64,000 bases of DNA, taken from assembly GCF_001424225.1 (NCBI RefSeq), contig NZ_LMOR01000004.1, positions 770,485 through 834,484 of the forward strand, written 5' to 3'. This stretch comes from Microbacterium sp. Leaf151 (GTDB lineage Bacteria; Actinomycetota; Actinomycetes; Actinomycetales; Microbacteriaceae). Under the pieces are notes generated by a model. It worked only from the letters and a program-made list of their open reading frames with translations. It ran no database searches and was not told where the DNA came from. Positions 24,665-34,237 of this stretch are shown piece after piece (positions within the stretch are counted from its first letter, which is position 1; every line of letters starts with the position of its first letter). The translations under genes and the position numbers were made by a program.

Positions 24665-25452
24665 ATGCGTCGGTCGCAGCCCGAGTGGTACTCCGTGTCG
24701 ACGACGAGGCAGAAGTGGTCCTGTCGATCGCCCCCGCCGCCGGCTGGGTCGTCGAGGAGCATCTGCAGATCACCGCCGAGGGCCGCGCGGTGCCGTACCG
24801 GGAGCAGCACGACGCTCACGGCACTCGTCTGCATCGCGCCACTCTGCCCGCAGGGACCGCGATGATCGTGTACCGCGCCGAGGTCTCGCCGCCCACCGCG
24901 CCGGCCGAGTCCGACGACGTCGACCCCGTCCGTTACCTTCGGCCGAGTCGGTACGTCCCCTCCGACGAGCTGGGCGATGCGGCATCCGTCTTCTCCGATC
25001 TCAGCCCCCGCGAAACGGTGGCGCAGGTGCCGGCGTGGGTATGGGAGCACCTGTCCTACGTCCCCGGCTCGAGCGGACCGACCGATACCGCCGCCGACAC
25101 CCTCCAGGCACGGGAAGGCGTCTGCCGCGACTACGCCCATCTGACCGTCGCCCTCCTTCGCGCAAGTGGCACGCCGGCTCGTCTGGTCTCCGCATTCGCG
25201 CCGGGGCTCGACCCCATGGACTTCCATGCGGTGGTGGAGGCTTTCGTCGACGGCCGGTGGGAGGTTGTGGATGCCACCCGGCTGGCGCCCCGCGACCACC
25301 TCGTGCGCATCGCCACCGGCAGGGATGCGGCCGACACGGCATTTCTGACGACCCTGTCGGGAGCCCTCACCCTGGAGTCCGTCGAGGTCACGGCCGTCGC
25401 GGCGGGCGATGTCGTCGCCGACGACCACGCCCGATCCGTGCTGTTGCCCTGA
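24661..25452 (+). CDS. Transglutaminase-like cysteine protease-fold protein
   Basis: A 263-residue transglutaminase-like protein. The N-terminal beta region is followed by the papain-like core with Cys in EGVCRDYAH, His in DFHAVVEAF and Asp in VVDATRL, the full triad. There is no signal peptide, so it is cytoplasmic. Such proteins act as proteases or peptide-modifying enzymes, often with unknown targets. Its ATG overlaps the MarR stop, so the two are co-translated. Confidence 0.88.
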   Translation: MNASVAARVVLRVDDEAEVVLSIAPAAGWVVEEHLQITAEGRAVPYREQHDAHGTRLHRATLPAGTAMIVYRAEVSPPTAPAESDDVDPVRYLRPSRYVPSDELGDAASVFSDLSPRETVAQVPAWVWEHLSYVPGSSGPTDTAADTLQAREGVCRDYAHLTVALLRASGTPARLVSAFAPGLDPMDFHAVVEAFVDGRWEVVDATRLAPRDHLVRIATGRDAADTAFLTTLSGALTLESVEVTAVAAGDVVADDHARSVLLP

Positions 25453-25505
25453 CGGGCGCGGTCCGCCCTGACCTCCGCATCGACGGCGGGGCCGCGTCAC
25501 GAGCC

Positions 25506-26210
25506 CTATTCCGCGACCCGTGCGACCTCGGCGATGACCCGGGGGTCGGCGAGGATGCGGAAGTGCCCACCCTCGGCCAAACGCACATTGCGTGCTCCGG
25601 CGAGTTCGCTGCCCTCGGGGATGTGCGGATCGAAGGCCCCGTAGACCGACACGATCCGCGCGTTGGCGTCGGCCGCCGCAGCGAGCGCGCGCATCGTGGC
25701 GTCACCCGACGCGAAGGCCCGCAGCGAAGGGGTCGGCATCAGCCGGCTGTAGCGCGAACCGCCGAAGGGCGTCGCGACGGCGATCATGGCCCGCACCCTC
25801 GCACCGGCGGGGTCGAACGCCATGACGTGTTTGCCGATCAGGCCGCCCTTGCTGTGCGCGACGAGCACGACGTCGTCCAGTCCACGAGCGAGGAGGAAAA
25901 CGGCGACGCGAGAGGCCTGCTCGGCGATCGGACGACGGTTGTCGCCGAGTTCATCGACGACGTACACCGGATGACCGCGTTCGTGCAGTGCGCGCGCGAG
26001 AGGTTCGAGGAAGCGCCAGGTCTCGTAGATACCCGGGAGCAGCACGATCGGAGTACCCGTCCCCTCTTCCAGAGAATCGGCGCCCTCCCGGCCGACGAGG
26101 GCTCGCCACTGGCCGCGGAGCGCGTACGCGTAGTCGCGCACCCACCACCGCAGGTCGCGCAGCGCCGTGTGAAGCCCCGTTCCCATGCCTCTCCCCGCAT
26201 CCGTCGACAT
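25506..26210 (-). CDS. Alpha/beta hydrolase (lipase-like)
   Basis: A 234-residue hydrolase of the triacylglycerol-lipase-like group. The oxyanion segment is VLLPGIYETW; the nucleophile Ser is in AHSKGG; a late His lies in EGGHFRIL. No signal peptide is evident. The substrate is unknown, with lipids or esters possible. The start at 26210 has GAGG nine bases upstream. It is convergent with the transglutaminase gene. Confidence 0.85.
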   Translation of the reverse strand: MSTDAGRGMGTGLHTALRDLRWWVRDYAYALRGQWRALVGREGADSLEEGTGTPIVLLPGIYETWRFLEPLARALHERGHPVYVVDELGDNRRPIAEQASRVAVFLLARGLDDVVLVAHSKGGLIGKHVMAFDPAGARVRAMIAVATPFGGSRYSRLMPTPSLRAFASGDATMRALAAAADANARIVSVYGAFDPHIPEGSELAGARNVRLAEGGHFRILADPRVIAEVARVAE

Positions 26211-26330
26211 GTGTCCATCCTCACCGCGGCGGTGCCACGGTGAGGCCGGGTTGCGTCGCCGACTCCGCACACGCACGCCCCGGGCGCAACCCCGGAAAGG
26301 TGCCCACGGGCCCGCCCTATCGTGTCGCCC

Positions 26331-26576
26331 ATGGACATCTCAGACATCCGCTGGAACGAACCCGCCCGCCAGAAGATCCTCGACGACGCCGACAACGTGC
26401 TGCGCGAAGCGGTCGTCGCGATCGCCCGCGAGAGCGACGGCATCTCGTCGGATGAGGCCTTCGCTCAGATCAACGCGCGCATCAAGGACCGCTTCATCGA
26501 CTACGAGCCCGGCCCCGACATCCGCACCTACGCCGACGCGATCGCCGCCGGCGAGGTGCCCACCGACGCCGATTGA
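26331..26576 (+). CDS. Small acidic protein of unknown function
   Basis: An 81-residue soluble, mostly helical acidic protein with the pattern ARQKILDDADNVLREAV and a C-terminal TYADAIAAGEVPTDAD. No family firmly recognised. TATCGT (26318-26323) lies seven bases before the ATG with no ribosome binding site, as in other leaderless genes here. A strong terminator follows six bases after the stop. Confidence 0.65.
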   Translation: MDISDIRWNEPARQKILDDADNVLREAVVAIARESDGISSDEAFAQINARIKDRFIDYEPGPDIRTYADAIAAGEVPTDAD

Positions 26577-26581
26577 GTCCC

Positions 26582-26615
26582 CGCCCCCGGGCGCCGCGCC
26601 GTGCGCCCGGGGGCG
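26582..26615 (+). terminator. Terminator after the small acidic protein gene
   Basis: A perfect 13-bp GC-only stem (26582-26594 and 26603-26615) with an eight-base loop begins six bases after the stop codon. Confidence 0.75.
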
Positions 26616-26811
26616 ATGCGCTCGCGCCTTCGGATTGGCTGAGATCCGGCCGGCATGGCGGGACGGCGGCGTACTCTGCGAATACCCCCGCCGCCATCGT
26701 CGGCGCGGATGACGCCCCCCTGGCGTCCCCGATGGCCCTCGCCCGTCGAGCCTTTCCCCCACTTGGCTCCGGACGAGGGTCGTCGTCTGCCCTCCGGGCG
26801 TACGAGCTTCC

Positions 26812-27000
26812 TCAGCGATCTTCTCCGTAGCCGCGGATGCTGCGGAGGTCGTCCTTCAGGTCTTCGGTGGGCAGACCCTCGTCGGCGACCGCGGCGTCGG
26901 CGGCACGCTGCTCGCGTGCACCGTCCTTCTTCTCCTCCACGCCGGCGTCGGTGGCGCCGTCCATGACGGGGGCGTCCTGGGTCTCTTCACGGTCAGTCAT
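26812..27000 (-). CDS. Small highly charged protein
   Basis: A 62-residue very acidic protein (MTDREETQDAPV start, EDLKDDLRSIRGYGEDR end), probably disordered. GAGGAGG lies six bases before the ATG at 27000; a tandem ATG at 27003 is the alternative. It follows the MMPL exporter gene on the same strand after a gap of 118 bases. No function can be assigned. Confidence 0.55.
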   Translation of the reverse strand: MTDREETQDAPVMDGATDAGVEEKKDGAREQRAADAAVADEGLPTEDLKDDLRSIRGYGEDR

Positions 27001-27118
27001 CATCGTCCTCCTCGGAACAGGTGTGATCGGAATCCTCGCGCAGCGGCTCGTGACCGAGGGAGGGGTTGCGCAGTGGTGGCGGGGCGGACAGCGATCCACC
27101 GCTGAACAACATCGCCGA

Positions 27119-29716
27119 TCAGTGGTGCGCGGGATGCCGCCGCTCGAGCGCCGACCCCTCGACATCGACGTTGGGGACGACGCGGTCGAGCCACCGCGGC
27201 AGCCACCAGGCCGACCCGCCGAGCACGTGCATGACGGCGGGCATGAGCAGCATGCGCACGACGAAGGCGTCGAACAGGACGCCCAGCGCGAGACCCAGAC
27301 CCATCGACTTGATGATCACGGAGTCGGAGGCGATGAATCCTGAGAACACCGCGATCATGATGATCGCGGCCGCGGAGACCACCGTGCGGCCGGCACGGAA
27401 GCCCTGCGCCACCGCCAGGCGCGGTGAGGCTCCGTGCGCCCAGGCCTCTCGCATCCCGGTGGCGAGGAACAGCTGGTAGTCCATCGCGAGGCCGAACAGG
27501 ATGCCGACGAGGATGACCGGCAGGAAGCTGAGGATGGGGCCGGCATTGTGCACACCCAGTACCTCCCCCAGCCAGCCCCATTGGAACACCGCCGTCACCG
27601 CGCCGTAGGTGGCGAAGAGGGAGAGGACGAACCCGGCGGTGGCGATGAGGGGCACCAGGAGCGAGCGGAACACCATCACCATGATGAGGAACGACAACCC
27701 GACGACGACGACGAGGTAGATCGGCAGGACGTCCGCCAACCCCTCGGAGATGTCGATGTTGATGGCGGCGGCCCCCGCGACGCCGAGCTCGATGTCGCCG
27801 TCCACGGGAGGCAGTGCCCGGAGGTCCCGCACGAGCTGCTCGGTCGACACCGCGTTCGGCCCCTCCTGCGGGATCACCTGGAAGGCCGCGAGCGCGCGGT
27901 CGTCGGAGACGGCGACCGGGGCGACCGCCGCCACGTCGTCCAGCGCGAACAGCTCCCGGGCGACCTCGAGCTGCAGTCCCTGCACGTCGGCATCGGCGGT
28001 GCCGGCGGGGAGCGCCGCGGTGATGAGCAGCGGCGCGTTGGCACCGGCGCCGAACGCGTCCTCGGTCCAGGTGAACGCCTGGTAGGCGGTCGAGTCCTCG
28101 GCCTCGGACCCACCGTCGGGGAGCCCCAGACGCATCGACAGCGCGGGGATGGCCACGATCAGCAGCGCAGCGATGGCCACCACCATGGTCACGACGGCAC
28201 GCAGTGTGGACATCGGCTTCGCCGTCGGCACGGTGGCCACGGCACCCGTGCGCGCGGCGCGGCGGGGATGCTGCGCAGCATCCGCGACCGGGGCGCCCGC
28301 CCGCGCTGCGCGGCGCGGGTGCGTCGCCTCGCCTGCCGCGGCGATGCGAGACCGGGCACGGCGGCTGAGGATCCGAGAGCCCGCGAGCCCCAGCAGCGCC
28401 GGTGTCAGCGACACCGCGATGAGGACGGCGACGAAGACGCTCACCGCACCCGCGGTACCCATCAGCCCGAGGAACGGGATGCCGGTGATGTTCAGGGCGA
28501 GCAGGGCGACGATGACCGTCATGCCGGCGAAGACGACGGCGTTGCCCGCGGTGCCGTTGGCGAGGCCGATCGACTCGACCACGTCGGCGCCCTGCAGCAG
28601 CTGTCGACGGTGTCGGTAGAGGATGAACAGCGCGTAGTCGATACCCACCGCGAGGCCCAGCATCACACCGAGGATCGGGGTGACGGATGCCATCTGCACG
28701 AGCCCCGAGAACGACAGCGTGGCCATGGCCCCGATGGCGACACCGACGAGCGCCGTGATGATCGGGAAGGAGGCCGCCAGGAGCGATCCGAGCACCACGA
28801 TCAGGACGATCGCGGCGACGGCGACGCCGATCGCCTCCCCCACGCCGAGGATCTCGGGCACGCCCTGCGAGATCTCGGTGTTGAAGGCGACGTCGACCCC
28901 GTCGACCGGGTCGGCGGTGAAGTGCTCGACCACGGCCTCCTTCGAGGACTCCGAGAGTTCCAGGCGCGGCTCGCCGAACGAGACGTTGACGATCGCGGTC
29001 GACCCGTCGTCGGAGACGAGCCGAATGGCATCCGCGAACGAGAGGAGTTCGGCTCCCTCGGCGAGCTGCGTCTCCTGCGCGGAGATCTCGGCGAGGCCGT
29101 CGGTGAGCTGCGTCTGCTGCTGCGCGAGGGCGGCGCGCTGCTGATCGAGCTGGGCCTGCTGCTGGTCGAGCTCGTCGAGCTGAGCCTGCTTCTGGGCGTC
29201 GGGCAGGGGCGCCGCGTCGAGCTGTGCGCGACCGGTGTCGAGCTGCTGCTGACCCTGGTCGAGCTGTGCGACGCCGGCATCGAGCTGCGCCTGGCCCGAT
29301 TCGGCCTGTGCTCGGGCGTCGGCGAGCTGCTGACGACCATCGACGACCTGCTGACGCTGCGTGTCGAGCTGGGTCTGCGCCTCGAAGGGATCGGTCACGC
29401 GCGCGACGTCGGGAAGGTCTCCCGCCGAATCGACGAGGGCGGTGATGTCGCTCTTCTGTGCGTCGGTGAGGGCCGAGCCGTCGGAGGTGCGGAAGACGAC
29501 CGCGCCGGACGCACCGCTGAAGTCGGGGAGTTCGTCCTGCAGTTCGGCGATGACGTCTCCGGATGCCGTGCCCGGGATGTCGAAACTGGAGCTCAGGCCC
29601 GTGAAACCGATGGCGAAACCGCCCCCTACGACGCCGAGGATCACCACCCACGCGACGATCACGGTCCACGCACGACGAGCGGCGAGGGTTCCGAGACGGT
29701 GCAGCAGTTCGGCCAT
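27119..29716 (-). CDS. MMPL/RND-type membrane exporter with coiled-coil extracellular domain
   Basis: An 865-residue MMPL family transporter with about twelve membrane segments: one, a large outside loop, five, a second loop, then six. The pattern (GVAIGAMATLSFSGLVQM; LAVGIDYALFILYR; GLAMDYQLFLATGMREA) matches lipid and drug exporters of the MmpL/YdfJ type. The first outside loop (about residues 120-235) holds over 100 residues of Q/L/D/A heptads, a probable helical hairpin that may reach across the wall. A divergent TetR gene starts 109 bases away and probably represses it. Confidence 0.92.
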   Translation of the reverse strand: MAELLHRLGTLAARRAWTVIVAWVVILGVVGGGFAIGFTGLSSSFDIPGTASGDVIAELQDELPDFSGASGAVVFRTSDGSALTDAQKSDITALVDSAGDLPDVARVTDPFEAQTQLDTQRQQVVDGRQQLADARAQAESGQAQLDAGVAQLDQGQQQLDTGRAQLDAAPLPDAQKQAQLDELDQQQAQLDQQRAALAQQQTQLTDGLAEISAQETQLAEGAELLSFADAIRLVSDDGSTAIVNVSFGEPRLELSESSKEAVVEHFTADPVDGVDVAFNTEISQGVPEILGVGEAIGVAVAAIVLIVVLGSLLAASFPIITALVGVAIGAMATLSFSGLVQMASVTPILGVMLGLAVGIDYALFILYRHRRQLLQGADVVESIGLANGTAGNAVVFAGMTVIVALLALNITGIPFLGLMGTAGAVSVFVAVLIAVSLTPALLGLAGSRILSRRARSRIAAAGEATHPRRAARAGAPVADAAQHPRRAARTGAVATVPTAKPMSTLRAVVTMVVAIAALLIVAIPALSMRLGLPDGGSEAEDSTAYQAFTWTEDAFGAGANAPLLITAALPAGTADADVQGLQLEVARELFALDDVAAVAPVAVSDDRALAAFQVIPQEGPNAVSTEQLVRDLRALPPVDGDIELGVAGAAAINIDISEGLADVLPIYLVVVVGLSFLIMVMVFRSLLVPLIATAGFVLSLFATYGAVTAVFQWGWLGEVLGVHNAGPILSFLPVILVGILFGLAMDYQLFLATGMREAWAHGASPRLAVAQGFRAGRTVVSAAAIIMIAVFSGFIASDSVIIKSMGLGLALGVLFDAFVVRMLLMPAVMHVLGGSAWWLPRWLDRVVPNVDVEGSALERRHPAHH

Positions 29717-29825
29717 GCGGGGTTCCTCTCGTGCGGTGCGCGCGAGGGAGCACCGTCGGCTCCGACCAGTCCGGGCAAAGATAACACGCACCGTCTCGTC
29801 TTGATCCTGGTCGACATCGCGCACA

Positions 29826-30407
29826 ATGTGTGACATGGCTCTTCCCCGCAGTGGTCCCATCCGCAGCGAGGCTGCGCGCCTGGCCATCCTGGAGGCGGCT
29901 GCCTCCCTGTTCACCGAGGGCGGATACGAGCACCTCACGATGGAGGGCATCGCGCGTCGAGCGGGCGTGGGCAAGCAGACCATCTACCGGTGGTGGCCGA
30001 CCAAGGGCGACGTGATCGCCGAGGCGATCCTCGAGGGGCGCCTGCTCAGCGGGCGCCGCGACCTCCCCGACACCGGCGACGCCCGCACCGATCTCGCCGT
30101 CTGGCTGACCGATCTGTTCACCCTGCGCGCGAGTCCGGACGGCGAGGGACTGCTGCGCTCGCTGGTCGCCGCGGCGGCCGGAAGCGCCGAGACCGGCCGG
30201 CGCCTTCGCACCGAGATCCTCGCCGCGCCCCTCATCGACCGACTGTCGCAGGCCATGGGCGGCGTCGGCGGCGCGCGGCTCGACGCCGCCGCCGACGCGC
30301 TGGTGGGGGCCGTCATCCTCCGCGCCCTCAGCCGCGAGGACTTCGACGCCGACGACATGCTCGTGCTCGTCGACGCGATCGTGGGCGACGGCGCTCCCCC
30401 ACGCTGA
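29826..30407 (+). CDS. TetR-family repressor
   Basis: A 193-residue TetR regulator with the N-terminal helix-turn-helix (FTEGGYEHLTMEGIARRAG, then VGKQTIYRWWPTKGDV) and a C-terminal ligand domain of the TetR_C type. ATG codons at 29826 and 29835 are both possible; the second follows TGTGTGAC. It is divergent from the MMPL exporter, the usual layout for local control, with CACAATGTG at 29823 as a small operator-like palindrome. Confidence 0.88.
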   Translation: MCDMALPRSGPIRSEAARLAILEAAASLFTEGGYEHLTMEGIARRAGVGKQTIYRWWPTKGDVIAEAILEGRLLSGRRDLPDTGDARTDLAVWLTDLFTLRASPDGEGLLRSLVAAAAGSAETGRRLRTEILAAPLIDRLSQAMGGVGGARLDAAADALVGAVILRALSREDFDADDMLVLVDAIVGDGAPPR

Positions 30408-30472
30408 CAGCCGGCCGCACGCAGTGGGATAGCGTCGAAGCGTCATCCATCCCTCGACCCGATGAGCATCCG

Positions 30473-31447
30473 ATGAGCCGACCCAAGCTGCAGGACGTCG
30501 CCGCGCGCGCCGGCGTCTCGGTCACCACCGTCTCGCGCGTGCTCAACAACCGGGGCTACCTCAGCGACGACATCAAACGTCGCGTCGACGACGCGGTGTC
30601 CGAGCTCGGCTACCGCCCGAACGAGATCGCGCGATCGCTCATCGGTCAGCGCTCGACCCTCGTGGGCCTGATCGTGCCCACGGTCGCCGATCCGTTCTTC
30701 GGCGAGCTGGCGTCCCACGTCGAGGGGGCTCTCGCCACGCGCGGCTACAAGATGCTGCTGTGCGACTGCCATGACACCCCCGAGCGCGAGGAGAAGTATC
30801 TCGATCTGCTGCAGGGCAACCGGGTCGACGGGATCATCAGTTCCACGCACAATCGCGATGTCGCGGGCTACGGGCGTGCCGACCTGCCCATCGTGGCGAT
30901 CGACCGCCGCCTGGGCGAGGGCATCCCCACCGTCCACAGCGACAATCGCACCGGCGGAGTGCTCGCCACCGAGCACCTCATCGCCCGGGGATCGCGCACC
31001 GCCGTGCATCTCACGGCCACCGATCACCCGGGCAACCAGCGCGCAGCGGCATACCGCGAACGCATGCGCGCACACGACCTCGAACCGCGCGTCATGGCCT
31101 ACGGCTACGACACCTCACTCGATGAGCGTCGGGCCGCGATCGAGACCTGGCTGACGGTGAACGCCTGCGACGGCGTCTTCGCCAGCGACGACCTCACCGC
31201 CCTGATGGCGCTGGAATGGGCGCGCAAGACCGGGCGCCGTGTCCCCGACGACCTGCGGATCGTCGGATACGACGGAGCGGCGGCGCTGCAGCTGGCCGTA
31301 CCGGGCCTCACCACCATCCGACAGCCCATCGAGCGGATGGCGACACGGGCGGTCGACCTGCTCCTGGAGCGGATGACGGATGCCACGGCGAGCGCCGCCG
31401 CGGAAGAACCGCTCCCTGTGGCGCTGCGCCACGGCTGGACGTCCTGA
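30473..31447 (+). CDS. LacI-family regulator, first copy
   Basis: A 324-residue LacI/GalR repressor. The N-terminal helix-turn-helix (KLQDVAARAGVSVTTVSRVL) and hinge (LGYRPNEIARSL) are followed by a periplasmic-binding-protein-like effector domain. TAGCGT at 30429 is a likely -10 box. It is convergent with the fructan operon ending at 31512, separated by a shared terminator, so it is a plausible regulator of the fructan genes, perhaps through the palindrome at 35537. Confidence 0.9.
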   Translation: MSRPKLQDVAARAGVSVTTVSRVLNNRGYLSDDIKRRVDDAVSELGYRPNEIARSLIGQRSTLVGLIVPTVADPFFGELASHVEGALATRGYKMLLCDCHDTPEREEKYLDLLQGNRVDGIISSTHNRDVAGYGRADLPIVAIDRRLGEGIPTVHSDNRTGGVLATEHLIARGSRTAVHLTATDHPGNQRAAAYRERMRAHDLEPRVMAYGYDTSLDERRAAIETWLTVNACDGVFASDDLTALMALEWARKTGRRVPDDLRIVGYDGAAALQLAVPGLTTIRQPIERMATRAVDLLLERMTDATASAAAEEPLPVALRHGWTS

Positions 31448-31470
31448 GTCCCCCCAACGCCGAGGGGTGG

Positions 31471-31509
31471 TCGCGGCCGCACCGGGTGGGGGTTGCGGTG
31501 CGGCCGCGA
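31471..31509. terminator. Bidirectional terminator
   Basis: A perfect 13-bp inverted repeat (31471-31483 and 31497-31509) lies between the convergent LacI regulator and the membrane-anchored GH32, adjoining the latter's stop codon. Confidence 0.8.
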
Positions 31510-31511
31510 GC

Positions 31512-33158
31512 CTACGGGGCGTTCGGATCGTTGACGGCGAGCGGGGCGACCGAGAGGTCCCGGATGCCGATCGCCCCGCCCGACGCCTCCGCGGTGACGC
31601 CGGCGCGGGCATCGGCGTACGCCGCCGAGGTCAGCGAGGCGCGCCCGTCGCCGGTGAACACCTCGACGGAAGAGGCGTCGACGAGGATGTCGAGGACGAG
31701 CGAGCCGTCGGCATCCACCGGCGCGGTGCGGATCTCGCGGTATGTCTCGGGCATGGCATCCGCCACGGCGTCCTGTCGTCGGTCGAGGAAGATCACCCCC
31801 GCCTCGGAGTCGTAACCGACGGTCACCTCCGCATCGGCGGAACCGAATCGCAGGCGCAGCTCGCCTCCGTCCGGCGCGTCGACCTGGGCTCGCAGGCGGT
31901 AGGCGCCCGTGCGCGGTTGCGCGGGCAGATCAACGATCTCGCCGGGGGCGACCGTGAGGTCCGGCGCCGTCACGGACTCGCCCTGCCGCGCGTCCAGTGC
32001 CGCGACGGGCTGCGACAGCAGACGGAGGCGCCCGTCGATCTCGCGGAGGACGATCTCGCGGGTGGTCGAGAGCGATCCGCCCTGCCAGCTGCCCCCGGGC
32101 AGGTCGCGGGCGTAGGCCCAGTTGTTGATCCACCCGAGTGCGAACCGGCGCTCCAGACGGCCCTCGTCACCGTCGCGCGGGTCGTCCCAGGTCACGGCGG
32201 CGTAGAAGTCGGCACCCCCGTCGAGCCACTGCGGCTCGTCGGCGTCAGCGGTGAAGCGCTCCCCGTCCCATGCGCCCGTCCAGTACGCGAAGCCCGTCGT
32301 CCCGCCCTCGCGGGAGGCATCTGCGCTCGCGCCCAGTACCCACGTGCGCCGACCCGAGTCGGGGTCGACCATCTCGAACAGGTCGGGGCACTCGAGCAGA
32401 CCGTACTCCGTGCGCACGAAGTCGGAGACGTACGTCCATTCGCGGAGGTTGGGCGAGGTGTAGAACCCCAGGCGCTCCCCCTCGGCGAGCACCATCACCC
32501 ACTGTTCGCGTGCGTCGTCCCACACGATCTTCGGATCGCGCCAATCGGTCGTACCGGGATTGTCCATGACCGGGTTCCCCTCGTAGTTCTGGAAGGTCAC
32601 GCCGCCGTCGGTCGAGGAGAACAATGACTGGCGCTGCACGCCGTCGTCCTGCTGGGTGGTGAGCGCGATGATCGCGCCCGCACCGAACCCGGCCGTGTTG
32701 CGCTCGTCGATGACGGCGCTGCCGGTGAGGATGTCCCCCAGACCGTTGCGATACTTCTCGATCGCGACACCGCGGTTCTTCCACGTCACCATGTCGGTGG
32801 AGGTGGCCAGGTGCCACTCGGTACCGTTCCCCTCGGGGTAATCGGCGTTGTAGAGGTAGTAGAGGCGCCACTCGCCGTCGACGAAGACGGGGCGTTGGGG
32901 ATCGTTGATCCAGTGCTGCTCCGGGGTCAGGTGAAACGACGGGCGGAACCTCTCCCACCCCTTGGGGGTGGCGAAGGCATCCGGCGTCAGGGTCCGCGTG
33001 GGCGTGGGCGTGGGCTGCGGCGTCGACTCCTCGGGCCGCGGCAACAGCACGATCACGAGCACGACCGCGGTGACGACCGCGACGATCGAAGCGATCAGGA
33101 TGCCGATGCGGCCACCTCGCGGGCGGAGGCGGACCGGGTGGGGGTCGATCTCCATCAT
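31512..33158 (-). CDS. Membrane-anchored extracellular GH32 fructosidase (levanase/inulinase-like)
   Basis: A 548-residue glycoside hydrolase family 32 enzyme. One N-terminal membrane helix (residues 17-40) and a Pro/Thr linker (47-60) display the enzyme outside. Active-site residues: nucleophile D86 in HWINDPQRP, transition-state Asp in DWRDPKI, acid/base Glu in ECPDLFE. The C-terminal beta-sandwich (SSVEVFTGDGRASL) is complete. It should release fructose or fructo-oligosaccharides from levan, inulin or sucrose. GGAGG precedes tandem ATGs overlapping the stop of the LAVTG protein gene, so it is the third gene of an operon from 35358. Confidence 0.92.
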   Translation of the reverse strand: MMEIDPHPVRLRPRGGRIGILIASIVAVVTAVVLVIVLLPRPEESTPQPTPTPTRTLTPDAFATPKGWERFRPSFHLTPEQHWINDPQRPVFVDGEWRLYYLYNADYPEGNGTEWHLATSTDMVTWKNRGVAIEKYRNGLGDILTGSAVIDERNTAGFGAGAIIALTTQQDDGVQRQSLFSSTDGGVTFQNYEGNPVMDNPGTTDWRDPKIVWDDAREQWVMVLAEGERLGFYTSPNLREWTYVSDFVRTEYGLLECPDLFEMVDPDSGRRTWVLGASADASREGGTTGFAYWTGAWDGERFTADADEPQWLDGGADFYAAVTWDDPRDGDEGRLERRFALGWINNWAYARDLPGGSWQGGSLSTTREIVLREIDGRLRLLSQPVAALDARQGESVTAPDLTVAPGEIVDLPAQPRTGAYRLRAQVDAPDGGELRLRFGSADAEVTVGYDSEAGVIFLDRRQDAVADAMPETYREIRTAPVDADGSLVLDILVDASSVEVFTGDGRASLTSAAYADARAGVTAEASGGAIGIRDLSVAPLAVNDPNAP

Positions 33159-34237
33159 GCGCGCCTCCGGGTCAGTCGTCGGTGGGCCGCCAGTGCCGCA
33201 CCGGCCAGCAGAAGCGCCACGCCGGTACCGACGGGCACGGTGGCATCCGTTCCGGTCACCGCCAGGTGGTCCGGGAGGTCCGGACCGGGCTCCGGCGTCT
33301 CGACCACCGGGGGCACGGCCGGGGTCGGCGACGGCGCGACCGTCAGGCGCGGCTCGAACGAGATCGTGCGGGTCGTCTCTCCGGGGAGCGAGCGTTCCGC
33401 GGTGAAGTCCGCGGCGTTCGACACCTCGGTCGACGCGACGTCGAGGATCGTCTCCAGGGTGATCTCGATGATCTCGGCACCCACGGGCTCGACCCGGACG
33501 CTCACCTCGGCGTCGCCGCATACGATGCTCACGCGTTCAGCGGCAACGTCGACCGGGTTCAGCAGATAGCCCGTGACAGGGTCGGTTTCGGCCGCCGCAC
33601 GGACGCGGACGCCCGCCGCGCAGTCGACGCGCTGGCCGGAACCGGGGCGGTCGACGATGTCGAGCGAGTCCCACGGCCCCCGCGGCGACTCGAGCACCCA
33701 GCGGGCGCGCGTCTCGGACTCATCGGTCCACGCGCCGTACTTATTGCCGCGTGAACGGTCGGGAGCGCCGTAGAACGGCCCCGGCTCTTGGTCGGGGTGA
33801 AGCGTCGCGTCGGCGGTGGACGCCGAGGTGTCGATCGTCGGCGGCGACGTGTCGAGCTGGGAACGTACCGCGACCTCGCCGCGCCGGTTGGCGGGGTCGG
33901 CGGCGGCGGCGGTCAGCTCGATCGTCGCGAACCCGTCGCCGTCGATGCGGACGACGCCGACGGAGACTCCGGTCGAGGCGATCCAGTCGGCTCCCGCCTC
34001 AGCCCCCGCGTGCTCGGGCAGCGACAACGTCACCACGTCACCCGGCATCGCGTCGGCGGGCAGTTCCCACCGCACGTCCGAGACCGTTTCGGCGCCGTCG
34101 CGCGTCACCGCGACGTCGGCCGTGAGCGGCACGTCGGTGGCGGCGTGGGCGGGCGCGGTGAAGAGGATCGCGCCGAGGACCGCACCGCCGGTGACGGCGA
34201 GCGAGCGGGCGAGGAGACGGGAGCCGACGCGGATCAC
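33155..34237 (-). CDS. LAVTG-anchored surface protein with adhesin-like domains
   Basis: A 360-residue exported protein. A signal peptide (about residues 1-32, ending APAHA) is followed by two beta-rich regions resembling Ig-like domains of Gram-positive adhesins (DVRWELPADAMPGDVVTLSLP; FYGAPDRSRGNKYGAW). A Pro-rich spacer, the sortase E-type signal LAVTG (near 325), a membrane helix and the tail RRLTRRRA complete it. GTG at 34237 overlaps the upstream stop. Its operon position between another LAVTG protein and a surface GH32 suggests a role in holding fructan or the fructosidase at the wall. Confidence 0.85.
   Translation of the reverse strand: MIRVGSRLLARSLAVTGGAVLGAILFTAPAHAATDVPLTADVAVTRDGAETVSDVRWELPADAMPGDVVTLSLPEHAGAEAGADWIASTGVSVGVVRIDGDGFATIELTAAAADPANRRGEVAVRSQLDTSPPTIDTSASTADATLHPDQEPGPFYGAPDRSRGNKYGAWTDESETRARWVLESPRGPWDSLDIVDRPGSGQRVDCAAGVRVRAAAETDPVTGYLLNPVDVAAERVSIVCGDAEVSVRVEPVGAEIIEITLETILDVASTEVSNAADFTAERSLPGETTRTISFEPRLTVAPSPTPAVPPVVETPEPGPDLPDHLAVTGTDATVPVGTGVALLLAGAALAAHRRLTRRRA

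Noticed and set aside
27000..30446. Very long open frames on both strands across the MMPL gene
   Set aside because: They are frame shadows of a GC-rich gene. Only the minus frame from 29716 has a start site, membrane segments and family motifs.
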